Below the pieces are notes generated by a model. That model ran no database searches, was not told the DNA's origin, and saw nothing but the letters and a program-made list of their open reading frames with translations. A stretch of DNA of 64,000 nt from Neoceratodus forsteri (Eukaryota; Chordata; Ceratodontiformes; Ceratodontidae). The stretch spans positions 1,183,009,001 to 1,183,073,000 of the forward strand of contig CM028132.1 in the NCBI GenBank assembly GCA_016271365.2. Reading direction: 5' to 3'. Below are positions 53,840 through 64,000 of this stretch, in pieces. Numbering within the stretch: position 1 is the first letter of the stretch; each line of letters opens with the position of its first letter. Both the position numbers and the translations under genes were made by a program.

Positions 53840-54370
53840 CCCCGGGCATCCTACACTCTGCTTCTTCAGGAGTCGCCAAGGCATCTTGTCTCCCTCTTAC
53901 CTGTGGTACACCCCCATCCAGCTGTGGTTGTTCTCCCCCCCCCCCCAGGCAGGGACAAGGTGGGGCCATACACCTTGACTCTTCAGTGTTTCATCAGGCT
54001 ACCCTGAGGCAGAGGTTGGGGATCAGTGCCAGCACTCCGTCTCCCCGGCGCATACGAGGCTGATTTTTTTCCCCTTTTTTTCTGTTGAGTGTGACTCGCG
54101 GCCAGACGGCGAGGCGCAAGCACCGATGCCCATCACGCTCCTCCCCTCTCTCTTATGGCTATTGCTAGCTGTACTTCTGGTTTCCACCAGAGGCCAGTTG
54201 TGCACAGAGCCTTGTCCCCCGCCCCCCGGAGAGGGTGAGCAGCCCAGTTGGCGCACAAACCTCTTCCCCCTGGCCGGCCCTCCAGCTTCCCAGGCTCGTT
54301 CCCGAACCCGGGTCACCAATATCATAAGCGGTAGCGCTGCCACTGTGCTGATAGGCCAGCTAGTCTGTTT
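53840..54370 (-). mobile_element. SINE-B copy
   Basis: On the minus strand the head at 54355-54300 reads GCCTATCAGCACAGTGGCAG then GTGACCCGGGTTCGGGAACG (box B). The GC-rich body runs down to about 53850 (TCAGGAGTCGCCAAGGC on plus). Block order matches 2116-2725. Confidence 0.7.
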
Positions 54371-54446
54371 TTTAAATCATATGGATATATTTCTTTGTAT
54401 ATGCAGCCCCATATTTAAAATTCAACTGGAGCATTATAATAATTAT

Positions 54447-54602
54447 TCTAGGAGCGTGGATATGTTGTTCATCCCCACACTCTGGCATGTCCCTTTCCCC
54501 TTTAAATCTGGCGGGAAGTCTTCAAGCTGGTTCCTCCCACCCACCCGAGTGGTAAATACCTCGACTCCGCCCCATGATGCCAGATCTTCCTTTCTGCTGG
54601 AA
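54447..54602. repeat. DIRS left inverted terminal repeat
   Basis: It begins TCTAGGAGCGTGGATATGTT. The complement of 60082-60230 matches it almost base for base through CCCTTTCCCCTTTAAATCTG, GTGGTAAATACCTCG and CCCCATGATGCCAGATCTT. Confidence 0.92.
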
Positions 54603-54723
54603 GATTCAGGTTCCTTCGTGCTACTTTAGCAATTCGTAGGCCCTGGATTCGCAACGTCGGTTTTCACCGCAAATTTCACTTAAACTCGTCAGATTTCATG
54701 ACTCTGATTATAGCATATCGGAC

Positions 54724-57020
54724 ATGAAGCACAAATCATCCCCCAGATTTTGCCGGTGTACCTGCGGCCAGAAGATGTCGTGCACCAATCCCCACCTCTC
54801 GTGTGTCTATTGCCTAGGTGTCGTACATGACACCACGTCTTGTACCTTTCGTTTAGCCTTCCATCCCAATGTTCTGGATGACCGCAGTGCACACCTAAAA
54901 TTGGGGAGACCGGAGCTTAAAAACCTGCCAGTGAAATCGAAAGAGGCAAGGTGGGCGGTTTCTGTGGACGCGGGTTCCGCCGAGCAGCTGGAGCAGATGA
55001 CTGCTTTCAAGGAGGAAGCGGCTCAAGCTTCAGCCAGTCAAAGTTTTTTCATTCCTCTCAACCTTGGATCTACTTTTACGGGCTCATTTAGGGAGTTGTG
55101 CCAGTCTCTCCCCACCAGGGGTGAGGTGCCCTCGGGCTCGCACTCCTCCTGCCCTTGGAAGAGGGACAAGGACCCCAAGTCGTCTTCTCCTTCTAAAAGG
55201 AGACGCTTCTGGGACCGAGAGAGGTCTGAGTCCCAGGAACACGCAGTCTCGACTTCGGTCGAGATCGCCTCCTTGGCCGCCGGCTTTATGGACCTTCCAT
55301 CTGGTCAAGGCACCTAGACTGAGGAAACTGCTTTTATCGCCAACTCCGGTCGACGATTCTTTAGAAAGGACTCTGGTCCTTTCCTTTCCTAATGAGGAGA
55401 CACTGCCCTCGGGTGTCCTGATCGAGGAAACAGTACTGGAACCTTGGTTTTCACCGACTCTGGTGACTCCTGATTGACCGAACCGACCCCGTCGGTCTCG
55501 AACCAGGACCAGGACCCCTTCGATCAAACGGCCGAAAAAGGGCCACAAACACTCAGAAAGAGGCATCACCACTGTTCCACATCCTTCTCGAACGAGGAGA
55601 GACTTTGATTGAAACTCCGTCGACACTATGAGGATTTGATGTGGCAACAGCTGATTTTGACCAGACAGAAGCCGGCCCCACCAGCCACCTCGGCCATCAC
55701 TTGGCTCCCGCCTCCTAGGCTGACCCCGACCCCTCCGGAACCGAAGGCCTCGGTTCCACCACCCATGGGGCTGGCTCGTATCCCGGCTTGGCCTATTCCA
55801 GTCAAGCCACCACCTAAGCAGCGTCTTGGAGGGGCTCAAACGAAAGAGGACCATGCAGACACAGGCTTCCCTGACGTCTGTCCATTACAGTTACACCCAA
55901 CCGCCCACGGAGGATCGAAGGGGACATGGGCGGGAGACCATTGTACGCCGACTCTTCGGACTTGGACGACACTGGATTGCACTCTTATCCAGGGGATGAT
56001 GAGTCATCCGTGGCAGGACTGGAGGAAGGCCCTTCCTTCTTTAAGGGCATTCTACACCTGATCTTTGAATCCACCGGAATGCCGCTGGAGCCCATCCAGA
56101 AAAAGGCGGTGTACCCCCTTACAGATATCCTCAAAAGGGGGGATACCCCGACGGAGGCCTTTCCAGTGGCCAAGGTCATCGTTGGCCCAGCCCTTGAGCT
56201 TTGGCAGCATCCTGCTTCCTGCCTAGCTCCATCTGCCCACATGACCCGCAAGTATATGGTACCCATGGGGTCTCTGGCGGGGTTCACAGAGCATCCTTCG
56301 GCCGAAAGCCTAGTGACTACTTCTGTGTTCAGATGTACTGGTAGCTCGGCTGACACTGACCGACCCCTAGACAAGGAGTCCAAGAATATGGACCATTCTG
56401 CCCGTAAGGTCTATGCAGCCTCCTCCTTAGGCCTTCATCAGGCCAGCTCGGCTGTTATCATGGCACACTTCTCTCATGCCCTTCTAGGGTCATTGGGCGA
56501 AGTCCTCCCTCATCTCCCAGCGGACATGCAAACCACAGTGAAGCAGGTCCATGATCAGGGCCGTGCTGTTGCAAAACAGCAGCTCCAGATGGCCCTGGAC
56601 ATTGGAGATTCCTGTGCCCGTTCTTTAGCAGCCACAGTGGCCACTCGCCGCAGGGCTTGGCTGAGGCTATCCGCTTTCCCGGTGGATACTCAGCACAAGT
56701 TAGCTGACGTTCCCTTCCTAGGCACCGACCTCTTTGGTCCAGGACTGGCGGGTCACCTCCAGCTCATAAAGCAGTCCAGTGCCACTTTGGATGCTACCTC
56801 AGCGAAGGGTTCTTCGGGCAAGAACCAGCAGAAGTGCAAGAAGAAGCATTTTTGGCACTCTTCTCCTGCGGTTAGGCAGCCCTCCAATCAAGGAGGTCAG
56901 CAGCAACAGCAGGCTCAAGCTTGGCACCCCAGGCCCAAGCAGGGTCCTCAACAGCCCCGTAAAGGAGGCCGAGGTGCCGGTCCAGGAGCCTCCTCCTCCT
57001 CCTCTAAGCCTGCTCAGTGA
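54724..57020 (+). pseudogene. DIRS gag-like ORF1 (two frames, 54724-55317 and 55926-57020)
   Basis: A capsid-type protein of the element. The N-terminus has a Cys/His cluster, CRCTCGQKMSC, NPHLSCVYCLGVVHD and SC, as usual for DIRS ORF1. The C-terminal frame ends in a Gln/basic tail (GGQQQQQAQAWHPRPKQGPQ, RKGGRGAG). The stretch 55317-55926 changes frame at least twice, so no single protein could be made. The start is the first ATG before the Cys cluster. The strong antisense frame at 55084-55854 is a shadow. Confidence 0.85.
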
Positions 57021-57128
57021 TGGGTTGGGGGTTGCCACCCCTACACCTGTCACACCAGCTCTGGGTCCTCCTGTGGGGAGCTGGCTCCACCACTTCCTTT
57101 CTGCCTGATCTGATATCACCTCATACAG

Positions 57129-57960
57129 GTGGGTTCTAGAAGTGGTTGGCCAGGGTCTGCCTCTGGAATTCGAGCAGTACTCTCCCAGCCGAGCATGTGC
57201 CCCTCGGGAGGAAAGGATCTCAGCTTGCACTCAGTCAGCTCTTTGAGACGACACTGCTCAGCTCCTCCGCAAAGAGGGGTAGCTCCAGTGCCAGATCCTC
57301 CTACAGACCCAGGCTTTGTGTCCAGGTATTTCCTGGTGCCCAAGCGGATGGGGGGTTGGTGCCCCATCCTAGATCTCCATGACCTGAATCAATATCTGAG
57401 GTCTTGCACCTTCTGGATGGTAACTTTGAACCAGATCAGACCATCCCTGGAGCGAAACGTGGTTCTGTTCACTGGATCTGCAGGATGCGTTATTCCATGC
57501 CCCAATCCATCTGCCCCATTAGCGGTTCCTCTGCTTCAGGGTCGAGGGGACCCTGTACGAGTTCTGAGCCATGCCATTTGGCCTGTCATCGGCCCCGAGG
57601 GTCTTCACCAAGTGCATCTCAGTGGTGGCAGCCCATCTCCAGTGTCGAGGAGTTCGAATTTACCCTTATCTCAATAACTGGCTCTTGGCAGGTTCCTCCC
57701 TCCAGGAGGTGGAGAGATCCAGGGATCTGGCTCTTCGAACCTGCTCCCAACTAGGCCTCCTTATCAATGAGGCCAAGTTGGAACTCGTGCCCTCTCAGGT
57801 GATGGGCTTCATCGGGGCAGAGCTCGACTCTCATCAAGCCAGAGCTCACTCCTGGCGGACAGGGCGGAGGTTCTTTCCTCCTTTGCCCAATCATTTCTGG
57901 TTGGGCACTTGTGCCCTGCCCGGGACTTCCTGCGCCATTTGGGTTACATGGCGGCATGCA
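57129..57960 (+). pseudogene. DIRS reverse transcriptase (frameshifted, catalytic motif altered)
   Basis: Blocks in order: DPGFVSRYFLVPKRMGGWCP and LDLHDLNQYLR (to about 57410), then in another frame SLDLQDALFHAPIHLPH (about 57475-57525, motif A with its Asp), then MPFGLSSAPRVFTKC (57571), and YPYLNNWLLAGSS (57660) where the family has YLDDWL. Both catalytic Asp are therefore Asn. ELVPSQVMGFIGAELDS follows. At least three frames are used. It cannot polymerise DNA. Confidence 0.88.
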
Positions 57961-58119
57961 CCTCAGTGGTCCGTTGGGCCAGATGGCACCTGCGCCCCCC
58001 CCAATGGGAGCTGGCCGCTCAGTGGACTCAGCGCCATGGTCATTTCGACCAGCTGATCACTGTGACCCAGAAGATGTGGGATGCTGTCCAATGGTGGACT
58101 ACCCCAGACCGGTTGCAGG

Positions 58120-58520
58120 TAGGGATCCTGTTTGTCTGCCCCAAGCCGACGGTCATTCTCACGACCGATGCCTCTCTCTCATGGGCTGGGGAGCCCATGG
58201 GTTCTGGACCCCCGAGGAGTCCCGATGCCACATCAACCTGTTAGAGCTCAGAGCAGTCAGACTGGCACTATCAGCTTTCGCTCCTCAGCTCCGGGGTCAA
58301 GTGGTTCAAGTCCAGATGGACAATACCACGACCATGTACAACCTCAACAAACAGGGCGGCATATACTCCCATCTGCTTTGCAAGGAGGCGCTCCATATCT
58401 GGACCCTCGTCAGCCGGTTGGAGGCGGATCTCCTAGCCATTCATGTGGCAGAAGTCTCAAACCAGCTGGCAGATGCTCTCAGCCGTATAGGCCAGACATC
58501 CCACAAGTGGTCTCTCCATC
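58120..58520 (+). pseudogene. DIRS RNase H domain
   Basis: It removes the RNA strand during reverse transcription. LTTDASLSWAG (58155) is in one frame, then WGAHGFWTPEESRCHINLLE, LRAVRLALSAF, VQMDNTTTM and SNQLADALSRIG in another. All four acidic positions expected for the family (TDAS, LELRAV, DN, ADAL) are visible, with one frameshift between the first and second. It follows RT directly, as in other DIRS elements. Confidence 0.85.
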
Positions 58521-58899
58521 CAGAGGTAGCTCACAACTTGTTCTCCCACTGGGGCAAACCGTTGGTGGACTTGTTTGCCTCCAAGGAAAATACCAAGCTG
58601 AGGCTGTTTCATGCCGGCCCCCCTCAGCAGGGCTCGCTGCAGGGGGATGCCTTCTCAAGGCCGTGGACCCCAGGCCTCCTCTATGCCTTTTCTCCATTTC
58701 CCTTGATCCAAAAGGTGTTACTCAAGGTGAGGAGGGACAAGGCAAAGGTGATTCTGGTAGCCCCAGACTGGCCGCGCCAATTCTGGCACCCAGATCTCCT
58801 CAGCTTCAGCTGCAGGCCTCAGGAGCGGCTCTGTACACGCCTGGACCTGATATCTGTGAACCAGAGGAAGGTATTCCATCCAGACCTTCAATCCCTGCA

Positions 58900-59891
58900 C
58901 CTCACAGCCTGGTACCTGAGCAGCTAGAGTTCCAGGCTTTGGGTCTTTCCGAGGATGTCTACACTGTGGTGGAGGCACCTCGTAAGGAATTGACCAGGAA
59001 ATGTTATGCCTTCAAATGGAAGAGATTATCCATTTGGTGTCATGGTAAGAGTCTGGACCCCTTATCCTGCTCTGTGGCTAACATTCTCAACTACGTTTGG
59101 TCTCTCTCCAAAGGGGTTCTGCGGTCATCGACCCTTAAGATGCACCTGGCAGCCATTTCTGCTTACCGGGCGTGGGCCGATCAGCTGACATTGGTGTAGG
59201 AGACAGTGGTCAGGCACTTCTTCAAAGGCCTGGATCACATATCCCCTCTGGTGCATGAACCTCCACCTCCGTGGGATCTCTTGCTGGTTTTGGCAAAGCT
59301 CATGGGCAAGCCATTCAAACCTATGCACAAGTGTGAGCTTTCACACTTGTCATGGAAGACTGCCTTCCTGGTGGCTGTCACGTCAGCCAGAAGGACAGGA
59401 GAGCTCCAGGCACTTTCGGTGGACTCCCCTTATCTGGTCTTCCACAGGGACAAAGTTGTCCTGCGCCCCCACCCGAAATTCCTTCCGACGGTGGTGTCAG
59501 AGTTTCATCTTAACCAGGTGTCAACTCTGCTGGTGTACTACCCTAATTACACCTCTGACGTCGAGTACAGGCTCCATACTTTGGACCTGAGATGTGCTCT
59601 CTCCTATTATAAGGAGAGAACACCAAATAGACCATTGCAAGGTGGATTACATGCATAGATCTGTGCTATGAGTTGGCGGGCAAGAAGCCTCCCAGAGGAA
59701 TAAGAGCTTATTCTACCTGCCACACTGCTGCATTGGTAGCTGCTTCCAGGGACATCCCTACCCAGGAAATCTGCCGGGCTGCTACCTGGAAGTTGGCAAA
59801 CACCTTTATTACCCACTATCACATCGATCTTGAGTCACGCCAGGATGCTGGTTTTGGGACCTTGGTTCTCCAATCTCTGTTTCCCAAGTAG
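58900..59891 (+). pseudogene. DIRS tyrosine recombinase (three pieces, active-site residues changed)
   Basis: The integrase of the element. The N-terminal core-binding part has ALGLSEDVYTVV, KRLSIWCHGKS and LKMHLAAISAYRAW (ends at a stop, 59199). The catalytic part reads SWKTAFLVAVTSARRTGELQ (59345-59405) with the first Arg in place, then RAYSTCHTAAL (59707 region) where HSTR is usual, and ICRAATWKLANTF and THYHIDL with the Tyr retained. The His and Arg of the HxxR motif read Tyr and Cys, each explained by one C-to-T change. It is inactive. Confidence 0.88.
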
Positions 59892-59940
59892 GGGATGTGT
59901 GCCTTGCCTCCCTTCTCCCGGAGAACTGCTTGGAGTCTGC

Positions 59941-60039
59941 AGAGAGTGTGGATGAACAACATATCCACGCTCCTAGAAGAACAGGTTACTCACCTGTAAC
60001 AGTAGTTCTAGGAGTGGTATATGTTGTTCACCCACACGC
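59941..60039. repeat. DIRS internal complementary region
   Basis: GAGAGTGTGGATGAACAACA then TATCCACGCTCCTAGA is the complement of the element's left terminus. Directly joined to it, AGAACAGGTTACTCACCTGT then AACAGTAGTTCTAGGAGTGG is the complement of its right terminus. The junction is at about 59977/59978. This end-to-end copy is the template DIRS elements use to complete and circularise their DNA. Confidence 0.9.
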
Positions 60040-60081
60040 ACCCACCCGACCTCCCCGGCTTTACACGCACAACCTTGCTTC

Positions 60082-60265
60082 CAGCAGGCTAAGATCTGGC
60101 ATCATGGGGCGGAGCCGAGGTATTTACCACCCGGGTGGGTGGGAGGAGCCAGCTTGAAAACTTCCGGCCAGATTTAAAGGGGAAAGGGACATGCCAGAGA
60201 GTGTGGATGAACAACATATATCAATCACTCCTAGAACTACTGTTACAGGTGAGTAACCTGTTCTT
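60082..60265. repeat. DIRS right inverted terminal repeat
   Basis: The complement of the left repeat, extended outward by about 35 bp (TCTAGGAG, AACTACTGTTACAGGTGAGT, AACCTGTTCTT), which pairs with the internal complementary region. The right repeat is longer than the left, as is usual in DIRS. Confidence 0.9.
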
Positions 60266-60271
60266 TTCCAT

Positions 60272-61775
60272 AGAAACATAGAATTTGATGGCAGATAAGG
60301 ACCGCTTAGCGCACCCAGTCTGCCCATTTCCCTACCTAATGGATAAGCTGCAGATCGTAGTTAACCAGCAGCCTACTTCTTTCTACCCCAACCCCCTAGA
60401 ATTGCCTTATGGCTGTCCCATGCATGCTTGAATTCAACCACTGTTTTTGAATCCACAACCTCCTCTGGAAGGCCGTACCATGCATCCACAACCCTCTCTG
60501 TGAAAAAATACTTCCTTACATTACAACTGAGCCACACCCCCTCTATCTTCAAATTGTGTCCCCTTGTTCTTGCATACCTCTTTGTTTGAAAGATGCTATC
60601 CTCTTGGACTTTGTTTATACCCTTGAGGTACTTGAAAGTTTCTATCATGTCTCCCCTCTCCCTCCTTTCCTCGAGGTTATACATATTAAGCTCCTTTAGT
60701 CTCTCTTCATATGTCTTCTGGTGCAGACCCTGCACCATTTTAGTTTGCCTCCTCTGGACAGCTTCCATCTTGTCTATGTCCTTGCAGAGATCGGGTCTCC
60801 AGAACTGCACACAGTACTCCAGATGGGGTCTCACCAGCTGTCTCTACACAGGGATAACAACTTCCTGTTTTCTACTGGTGATGCCTCTCCCTATGCATCC
60901 CAGTATCCCCCCAGCCTTTCTTACTGCCCTCTCAGATTGCTTGCCCATCTTTAAGTCATCTGATATGACTACCCCCAGGTCCCTTTCCATTTTTGTTGTT
61001 GTTAGTATTTCACCCCCCCATTGTATACTCTTCCCCTGGGTTTTTGTTTCCAAGGTGCATTACCTTGCACTTCTTAGCATTAAATCTAAGCTGCCATACA
61101 TTTGACCATTCCTCTAACCTTGCCAAGTCCTTCTCATCCTTTCCACCCACCTTGTGCATCAACTCTGTTGCAGATCTTTGTGTCATCTGCAAAGAGACGT
61201 GCTTTTCCTTCCAGTCCCTCTGCAATGTCATATAAAGGCATTAAAGGGGACCGTCCTAATACTGAAACACTGCAGCACCCCACCAGTAACCCCCCTTTCT
61301 TCAGAGTGGACTCGATTTACTATTATCCTCTGTGTCCTATTCTCCAGCCAATTCTTTACCCAGGCTATCATCTTGGGACCCACTCCCAGGCTAGCTAACT
61401 TGTGTATTAATCTTTTGTGTGGGACTGAGTCAAATGCCTTGCTAAAGTCTAGGTAGACCATGTCCACAGCCCCTCCCTAATCTACTACTTTGGCACCAAG
61501 TCAAAGAAATCTGTTAGATTCGTCTGGCATGACCTTCCTGCTGTGAATCCATGCTGCCTTGGGTCCTGTGCCCCTCTGGTCTCTAGGTACTCGACAGTTC
61601 TTTCCTTCAGAAGTAATTCCATCATTTTCCCTATCACTGAGGTTAAACTAACAGGTCTGTAGTTTCCTGCTTCTGCCCTGCTCCCACTTTTGTGAAGGGG
61701 AATCACATCTGCCCTCCTCCAGTCCTCAGGTACCACCCCATCCTCCCATGATTTGTTAAAGAGGGTAGTCAGTGT
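60272..61775 (-). mobile_element. CR1-type LINE, 5'-truncated, with 3' tail
   Basis: The plus strand starts TAGAAACATAGAATTTGATG. Minus-strand coding: MVPEDWRRADVIPLHKSGSR, NYRPVSLTSVIGKMMELLLK, QHGFTAGRSCQTNLTDFFD, YLDFSKAFDSVPHKRLIHKL, the degraded catalytic region in another frame (61190-61230), ARLEEWSNVWQLRFNAKKCK, RPHLEYCVQFWRPDL and FFTERVVDAWYGLPEEVVDS. At least five frames are used. It begins seven bases after the DIRS right end. Confidence 0.9.
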
Positions 61776-62313
61776 CTAAGAGCTGGTTTCCTTTTTTAGG
61801 AACGCTGCTTGAGTGAGACTCTTTGGCTTTTTAAGACACAGTCTTCTTTTTAGGACTCTGCTTCTCTGCGAAGATGGAATGGAACATGTAGTCTTATATT
61901 CTGCTCCATCTGCACTTTTTGACTTTGTTTTGTGGGACTCCATTCATGGAGCCTTATGGTCTTCGATTAACTAAGTTCTCCCTTTGAGTCCAAAATGTTG
62001 TCTCAACTTGTTGGACTCCTTACATGGAGCCAAATTCAGTGACTTGCCCAAAGGGGCCTGTACACCGGCTGAAGAATGGCTCAAAATAACTGTGGAGCAC
62101 TTGGTTTTGTAAATAAGTGTGTTTGAATAAGGTTGAAGCTGGATCTTTGAGGGGTGCACCCTGTCTTTCGGGACAGAATTCATACTCACTTTAAATGTAT
62201 ACAACAAAGTGTGTTAACTGGGACTTCTTAATATAGATGAGTCATGAAATGAGGATTTTTAGGTACAGAGCCGGTTGATATACACTCTTTCCCAAATGTT
62301 TGAGGCCAAAATA
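61776..62313. other. unassigned DNA
   Basis: It contains two related words 74 bp apart, TGGGACTCCATTCATGGAGC and TTGGACTCCTTACATGGAGC, each itself nearly palindromic (GGCTCCATG..CATGGAGCC). No gene is recognised. Confidence 0.5.
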
Positions 62314-62596
62314 CAGTGGCGTTCCCCCAGGAAGAAACCCACTTTTAAAGCACTCTGCAGTATGCTGCAGCAGACCTACTGAATAACGCAATGTAAGTTC
62401 AGTGGCAATTAGTCCGCTTTGTCATGCAGGAAACTGTGGCATTCACTTCATCCTGGCAGTGTCACGTTTTCCTGAATGACAATAAGGACTAATTGCCATT
62501 GAAATTACATTGCTTTATTCAGTAGGTATGTTGCAGCATTCTGCAGAGTGCTGCAAAATGCTGCAGAACTGGGTTTCATCCTGGGGTTCGCCACTA
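62314..62596. mobile_element. Palindromic MITE, hAT-like ends
   Basis: 283 bp, nearly all self-complementary: CAGTGGCGTTCCCCCAGGAA at left, and the complement of the right end TAGTGGCGAACCCCAGGATG. Inside, CCTACTGAATAACGCAATGT pairs with ACATTGCTTTATTCAGTAGG, and GGCAATTAGTCC with GGACTAATTGCC. CAGTGGCG ends suggest hAT. An 8-bp target duplication is not clear. Confidence 0.85.
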
Positions 62597-62599
62597 TAT

Positions 62600-63152
62600 T
62601 TTAATTGATCATAATTCGGTTGCTCTGGAGTATTGAGCCTAGCAGTTGTTGACAGTACAGTCTTTTTCTTCATATCCAGTCTATTAAAATTATCTGCTGC
62701 TACTAAATAATTATATAGGCCTTTGAATATGAAAAGGAGCATTTTATATTTATTAATTTATGGACTTTGGAGCTAATGGAACCTTAAACGTTTGTTTTAT
62801 GAGTGAACAAACGCCTGACTAAAGGGGGGCCCCAATTTTGCTTAGATTTCAATATTTTATCCTAAACGTATGGAATAGCTGCCATTTAATTTTGAGGTGT
62901 TATAATTGTTTACAGGATATTTTATTTCTTACATAGCTCTTACAGTTTGATTCCAGGGACACAGAATAATTATGAGGTTCTCTGTAGCTTTACTTTTGAA
63001 TGAGCCAAAAGCTAACCCTTAATAGGGATGCCAGTTAAAGGTAGGCTAATTTACAATTTTCAATAATCAAAGTCACTAATTAGTATTGTACATGCAGCTG
63101 AAATAACTTGATTGAAATGCAGGGTAGAAATATTATCAAGGAGCTTATTTAG

Positions 63153-63190
<38 letters not shown>

Positions 63191-64000
63191 TATTTATTTG
63201 TTTGAAAAGGCTGTGCTCTTGTGCCTGAACCATTTTGATGTTTGGTGGTAATCCTATCTATTTGGTGAACTCTGCTGGAAAGAACCAAGGTTAAAGACTG
63301 TTCAAAAGTCTCATTATGTGCAGCCCTGAATAGGGTAGTTTCATGGGAGGAACGCAAATGGCCTTGAAGGAAGCATGTATGGCCTGTGTTGGCTAGCTTG
63401 TATGTTGGCTGAAGTAAACTTACCTGTGACTAACCAAATGAGAGAATGTGATTTGTGGGCTTGGTCCAACAAGTTGCAGTTTGGTACTTTGGGGTACCTC
63501 CTGTCTATGGTGAGCTATGGAGGGCTTGCTGTTAGATATCTAATAATTTATTGGCAGAGATATTTATAATCTTAAAGCTCTGGCACTACATATATATATA
63601 TTTTATGTACACAGTCTTCTCATATTGACAGTGAACAATAATATTAACACCAAAGCCGGAACCAGACTGTTACCTCATATTCTGCTTTAATAATATATTT
63701 TTGCTGTACATTAATTTTAAGTGGTATACGCTGCTATATGTAACGGATTTTAGGAATTACAGCTTATATGAATATTTTAGCTGTGGAAAATGTTAAAAAT
63801 GAATGTCTTTCGGAGATCCTGTAAAGCTTGTACATGTCTGTATGTTTTGTAATGGTCTTTTTGCCGAACAAATAAAATCTTTGTGTGCTACTATTACGCA
63901 CTAAATGACTTAATTTTTTTTAAGTAAATAAAAAAAAAAAAAAAAATACACAGACCAACATGACATTCCTTTTGTGTAATACTAGCAGTTACTGCTGCTG
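62600..64000. other. unassigned AT-rich DNA with (TA)n and possible polyadenylation signal
   Basis: A (TA)n tract lies at 63157-63186, an AATAAA at 63871-63876 followed by a TTTGTGTG element, and an A-run at 63928-63946. The 63780-63900 stretch has the look of a gene 3' end on plus, but I recognise no coding sequence attached to it. No named gene is assigned. Confidence 0.4.

Larger units (their letters stand above)
54447..60265 (+). mobile_element. DIRS-type tyrosine-recombinase retrotransposon, structurally complete
   Basis: A 5.8-kb element with inverted terminal repeats, gag, RT, RNase H, tyrosine recombinase and an internal complementary region, in that order. DIRS elements copy through RNA and integrate a circular DNA with a tyrosine recombinase, so no target duplication is expected and none is obvious. 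Coding is spread over at least three frames with several shifts. No methyltransferase domain was recognised. Confidence 0.95.

Noticed and set aside
55084..55854. 256-codon minus-strand open frame
   Set aside because: Antisense shadow of the DIRS gag region; no recognisable domain and Arg/Gly/Ser-biased from GC-rich sense codons.

Overview
The window reads as repeat-dense vertebrate nuclear DNA, not bacterial or viral. Nearly everything recognisable is a decayed transposable element. The one host coding exon I can name is on the minus strand at 10985-11134: the first exon of ALOX5 (arachidonate 5-lipoxygenase), with a start codon, 50 codons matching the N-terminal PLAT domain, and a splice donor. 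Intron 1 then runs off the left edge, so at least 11 kb of intron is present. The repeat mix (CR1-type and L2-type LINEs, an L1/Tx1 LINE, MIR-like and other tRNA-derived SINEs, a DIRS tyrosine-recombinase retrotransposon, a Penelope-like remnant, hAT-like and palindromic MITEs) suggests a large-genome tetrapod. I favour an amphibian such as a caecilian; a lungfish or non-avian reptile is not excluded. This species call is inference.

Layout, left: 1-11 kb is ALOX5 intron 1. It holds a CR1 fragment split by a SINE, GC-rich long SINEs (called SINE-B here), a large foldback palindrome (3560-4300) abutting an L2-like LINE, and MIR-like and HE1-like SINEs. ALOX5 exon 1 and its leader follow (10985-11380), with a CR1 3' end about 245 bp upstream of the start codon. 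11.4-23.7 kb is CR1 territory: one CR1 copy inserted into another (13082-15758 inside 12062-16005), and the longest CR1 (16975-20435, minus) carrying the end of an ORF1 esterase domain, an endonuclease and a reverse transcriptase.

Layout, middle: 23.8-26.7 kb is an older LINE bracketed by about 130-bp inverted repeats. 27-33 kb is a mosaic of L2 ends, microsatellites, minisatellites, MIR-like SINEs and two hAT-type MITEs, one with a perfect 8-bp target duplication. 33.5-37.3 kb is an L1/Tx1 LINE (minus), abutted by a nearly full-length L2 (37.3-41.2 kb, minus) that carries a SINE-B with a 14-bp target duplication. A Penelope-like GIY-YIG remnant lies at 43.8-44.4 kb.

Layout, right: 50.9-52.9 kb is a roughly 2-kb unit of about 290-bp tandem repeats between inverted ends. 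54.4-60.3 kb is a structurally complete but coding-dead DIRS element with inverted terminal repeats, an internal complementary region, gag, RT, RNase H and tyrosine recombinase. A CR1 (minus), a palindromic MITE at 62.3 kb and unassigned AT-rich DNA finish the window.

No rRNA, functional tRNA, CRISPR array or operon was seen. Element edges are estimated by eye and may be off by tens of bases. The element families were assigned from protein motifs and structural hallmarks, not database searches.
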